Source of the DNA: Monilinia fructicola
Lineage: Eukaryota; Ascomycota; Leotiomycetes; Helotiales; Sclerotiniaceae
Length of the DNA: 64,000 bases
Direction: 5' to 3'
NCBI GenBank assembly: GCA_008692225.1
Contig: VICG01000013.1
Span: 434,001 to 498,000 of the forward strand
The position numbers and the translations under genes are program-made. Positions within the stretch are counted from its first letter, which is position 1. The number at the start of each line of letters is the position of its first letter. Positions 61,519-64,000 of this stretch are shown in pieces. Under the pieces are notes generated by a model. That model was not told the DNA's origin and searched no databases. It was given only the letters and a program-made list of their open reading frames with translations.

Positions 61519-62325
61519 CTATTGACGGTTGTAGACGACTCCCTCAATCATTCGACGGAAGCCAGCCATATGATCGTAAGCGGTCAAATGGCGACGGTTG
61601 TGGACATGGAGGCGGTGAAAGTCGTGATATGAGACCCAGGCTGAACGATGAGCTGCCATGCTTGAGGGCATGAACAACTGAGCCAAGCGGCAAGTTGATT
61701 CCGAAGCATTGTTGCGAATAAGCCGACGAATACGCTTGCACTGATCAAGGATATCTGCCCAGAACTGAGCATAGTTGTTGTCGTCAATATTGTCGACCTC
61801 TCGATAAAGCCTATGGAATACTGTCAAATCTTCTTCCAACTGTGCCCGACCTTCAAACGGCATAAAAAACCGGGGTGCGAATCAAATTATCGTCTTGGTC
61901 CGTCATATATTGACGGACAGCGATACTGAAATCGTGGAGCACTAACAGTGCAAGCAAGTAGATTAGTTATAATTAGCGGTCGCGGGGTCATGCACCTACT
62001 GCGGATGCCCTTACGCAAATTAGCAGCGGAATCATTCATGTAGCCCTGTGTTCGAACAGGGCGGTGTGTATGATTGTGACGGGAGGGTGATTGCACTACC
62101 ATAATATCGACATTATCGTGGTCAGCTTCATTGTCGCCGATCACGATGAAAGGGGCAGCGATAGGAGGAGGGGCAGTGGCAGGGGCAGTAAATGCTGCTA
62201 CTGCCGGACGGAGACGGCAATAGGTGCTGGGCAGCAGCATCATCAGCATCACCAACGACACCAGCATCAGCAGCCTCAGTCCCGATGGCACTGACAGAGT
62301 TTGCAGGAAAAGATTGATTAACCAT
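61519..62325 (-). CDS. Unrecognised gene, frame broken
   Basis: The ATG at 62325 opens MVNQSFPANSVSAIGTE. After one base is skipped near 62220-62250 the frame continues through APFIVIGDNEADHDNVDIMV to QGYMNDSAANLRKGIR. A 58-bp intron (61999-61942, GTAGGT, ACTAAT branch) leads in phase to MLHDFSIAVRQYMTDQDDN. A second one-base skip near 61875 then opens RFFMPFEGRAQLEEDLTVF and the last 110 residues, which include FWADILDQCKRIRRLIRNN and end at 61519. The last exon looks genuinely coding. No domain is recognised. Either two assembly indels or real decay explain the breaks. Confidence 0.4.
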
Positions 62326-62620
62326 TTTAGGAAACTTTGAAAGGGTTTCACGATGTTGATTTGTATGTAGTAATGAGTTTGCGATAACATGCAAATGATT
62401 AAGAAAGAGGAATGATTGAAAAATGAGAGGAAAGCAGCCAGTATTATATCACCATGCTGTGCGCTAAGAATTTCTTTTTATGATAGACGATAAACAAACG
62501 GTTTTTTACTGCAGTTTCTTATATTTTCTTCGACAACATACAATAACACCGTGATTGATAGATCGAGCCGATCTAATCTTTGATTTACTATTACAATATA
62601 CTAATTATCGCGATAGAAAA

Positions 62621-62866
62621 ATGAATGAAGTACCTGAAAGCCGCCTAGCCTCGCCGGCGCCGTCACGATCACGATCACAATTTCCTGCCCTCCTCGATAA
62701 TCGCACCCGCAACATGATCCTCCTCGCCGGTATGCGTGCTCGTCGGAGCCCACAGCAACGATCTGACGCTACACTTTGTTCGGAAAGGGTCTTCAACTTC
62801 GAGGCTATACTCGCTCAACATGTTGGGCGAGTCAATGCCTTGGAGTGTAGAAGGTATAGCATATAA
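62621..62866 (+). CDS. Small hypothetical protein
   Basis: An ATG in an A-rich context (GAAAAATGAAT) opens an 81-residue basic frame: Ser/Arg/Pro-rich at first (SPAPSRSRSQ), then NMILLAGMRARRSPQQR. There is no recognisable domain, signal peptide or membrane span. It lies between two minus-strand genes of the putative element. It may be a real small gene or a chance frame. Confidence 0.3.
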   Translation: MNEVPESRLASPAPSRSRSQFPALLDNRTRNMILLAGMRARRSPQQRSDATLCSERVFNFEAILAQHVGRVNALECRRYSI

Positions 62867-63131
62867 CCTAAGGAATGATATTGGCTGAAAGGGACTGAGA
62901 ATCGGATTGGGTAAAAGCAAAACATCGTCAATAATGAAGGATCACGGAATAGATTTGTGAATAGTCTACTGGGTTTAGACCCCCTGTCAATATGTTCTTG
63001 GCAGCCCATGGATAATCTATTGGAATCCATCCCAGTATATCAATAACCCAAGCAACTCAAGTAGCCCTGGTGCGCAGTCCAACGTACACTGGGCATTCTA
63101 TAGTCCGTCATTTCTTGATAAACGGTGCGTT
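62867..63131. other. Short intergenic gap
   Basis: Nothing recognisable. It includes the 3' end of the convergent methyltransferase gene. Confidence 0.4.
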
Positions 63132-63959
63132 TTATAGGGCCTTAGCCTGAATTCCCCATACTTTTCTTCCCAGCCTCACCAGCTCTGTTCCAAACTCTCC
63201 TAATACTTCCTCTTCATTTAAGCACGCCGCACGAAGCTCTTTGTATTCTTCGTCCGTTCCAAAAGTTGCGACCTTCCACTGCTTCTTCCACATTTCTACC
63301 GCTAGGATAGCCTCACAGTGCTGGCTTTGGATATTGGTAGCAATCATGTAGAAGGATGAGCGTTTGGTATGGTGCCTTGTCGGTTTGAAGAACTCGACTG
63401 AAGAGAACTTGTTGAACCTGTACAACAAGGAGACAGTGTCTGTGGCCTCTACTTGATGTAGAAGAACAATCATTGTTCCGCCAATCTTGACGTGTTCAAG
63501 TCCAATGGCAAGCTGGGTAACTGATAGTCTTCGGGCTTCTCGCTTCTCTCGGTACGCAGCTCGGCTGTGCGTTCGGAGGACTTGGCCGTCGCACAGAACA
63601 AGTTCGAAAAGCTGCCCAGGGTCGAGCTGTTGTGATAGAAATCTTTCGGCTTCTGGATGCTCTGCAGGGATCTCTGCAATACCCATATCTGCAGCAAGCA
63701 TTGTAATATCAAGGAACCTGAGCGTGACATTGGGACCTGTTGGTAGAAGCACTTTGTGGCCCCCTTCAGAAATGGGCAGGCTGAATCCCAAAGCACGGGC
63801 TCTGGGGTTCAAATTTAGCGTCGTTGCAAGAAAACCACCAGGCGCCATGCACATGTCCAAAATGGTCGGGCTGGTCATCTTTGAAATTGTGAGGGCGCAG
63901 GTTGCTTGATGCATTTCTCGGCCAATTTCATTCATCATATTATAGAAAATAATCGCCAC
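63132..63959 (-). CDS. FtsJ/RrmJ-like methyltransferase, 5' part missing
   Basis: The open frame of 275 codons runs from the window edge side to the stop at 63132. The SAM-binding motif I is clear, LDMCMAPGGFLATTLNLNP near residue 34, with a motif-IV-like VLCDGQ near 122. VKIGGTMIVLLHQ follows with the Lys expected in the K-D-K-E tetrad, and FFKPTRHHTKRSSFYMIATN comes later, as in RrmJ/FtsJ folds. Bacterial RrmJ 2'-O-methylates 23S rRNA; the substrate of the fungal paralogues is not known. The first listed codon is GTG, preceded on the coding strand by GACGAGAAG, so this is probably an internal exon and the gene starts beyond 64000. It is the last gene of the putative DUF3435 element visible here. 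Confidence 0.75.
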   Translation of the reverse strand: MAIIFYNMMNEIGREMHQATCALTISKMTSPTILDMCMAPGGFLATTLNLNPRARALGFSLPISEGGHKVLLPTGPNVTLRFLDITMLAADMGIAEIPAEHPEAERFLSQQLDPGQLFELVLCDGQVLRTHSRAAYREKREARRLSVTQLAIGLEHVKIGGTMIVLLHQVEATDTVSLLYRFNKFSSVEFFKPTRHHTKRSSFYMIATNIQSQHCEAILAVEMWKKQWKVATFGTDEEYKELRAACLNEEEVLGEFGTELVRLGRKVWGIQAKAL

Positions 63960-64000
63960 CTTCTCGTCTACTTAGCTTTAGAAAACAATTACTAAAGGGA

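Overview
The window reads as nuclear DNA of a filamentous ascomycete (Pezizomycotina). Genes are separated by long non-coding stretches. Introns are short (47-94 bp, one of 681 bp) with GT..AG ends and CTAAC/CTGAC-like branch points. Family content is typically fungal: Not4, Med13, Enp2, a VIVID-like LOV protein, a 2EXR protein and a DUF3435 recombinase. A Leotiomycete is a reasonable guess from the abundant CTAGGTAGGTAC intergenic motifs, but that is inference.

Layout. 1-3.1 kb: gene-free DNA. 3.1-9.0 kb: a UFD4/TRIP12-type HECT ubiquitin ligase. 9-18 kb: gene-poor DNA with microsatellites, a 352-bp element with terminal inverted repeats (TIRs) at 14.2 kb and an extremely AT-rich element with inverted ends at 16.9-17.7 kb, which looks like a repeat-induced point mutation (RIP) relic. 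18.2-21.1 kb: two small accessory genes, one 2EXR-domain and one solo chromodomain. 24.9-25.7 kb: a short LOV photoreceptor. 25.7-30.8 kb: repeat-rich intergenic DNA. 30.9-31.8 kb: mitochondrial ribosomal protein bL33m, split into three exons with a 13-nt first exon. 32.8-37.4 kb: a 1,459-residue coiled-coil protein. 39.6-40.4 kb: a secreted/membrane single-pass protein. 40.7-42.6 kb: Enp2/NOL10. 43.3-47.9 kb: Mediator subunit Med13. 48.5-49.5 kb: the 30-kDa subunit of complex I. 49.9-55.5 kb: Not4, with a short reading frame and an in-phase alternative last exon that nearly doubles it.

From about 55.5 kb to the end the character changes. A degenerate DUF3435 tyrosine recombinase (the family that contains Starship captains) is preceded by two perfect inverted repeats. 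It is followed by a divergent sirtuin, three unrecognised genes and the 3' part of an FtsJ/RrmJ-like methyltransferase. This is the best candidate for an undescribed mobile element; its right end lies outside the window.

The central block (Enp2, Med13, complex I 30 kDa, Not4) is ordinary housekeeping, arranged as divergent and convergent pairs. Ufd4 and Med13 are otherwise intact but each needs one base skipped to stay in frame. Four less certain cases elsewhere need the same +1 correction, which points first to insertion errors in the assembly.
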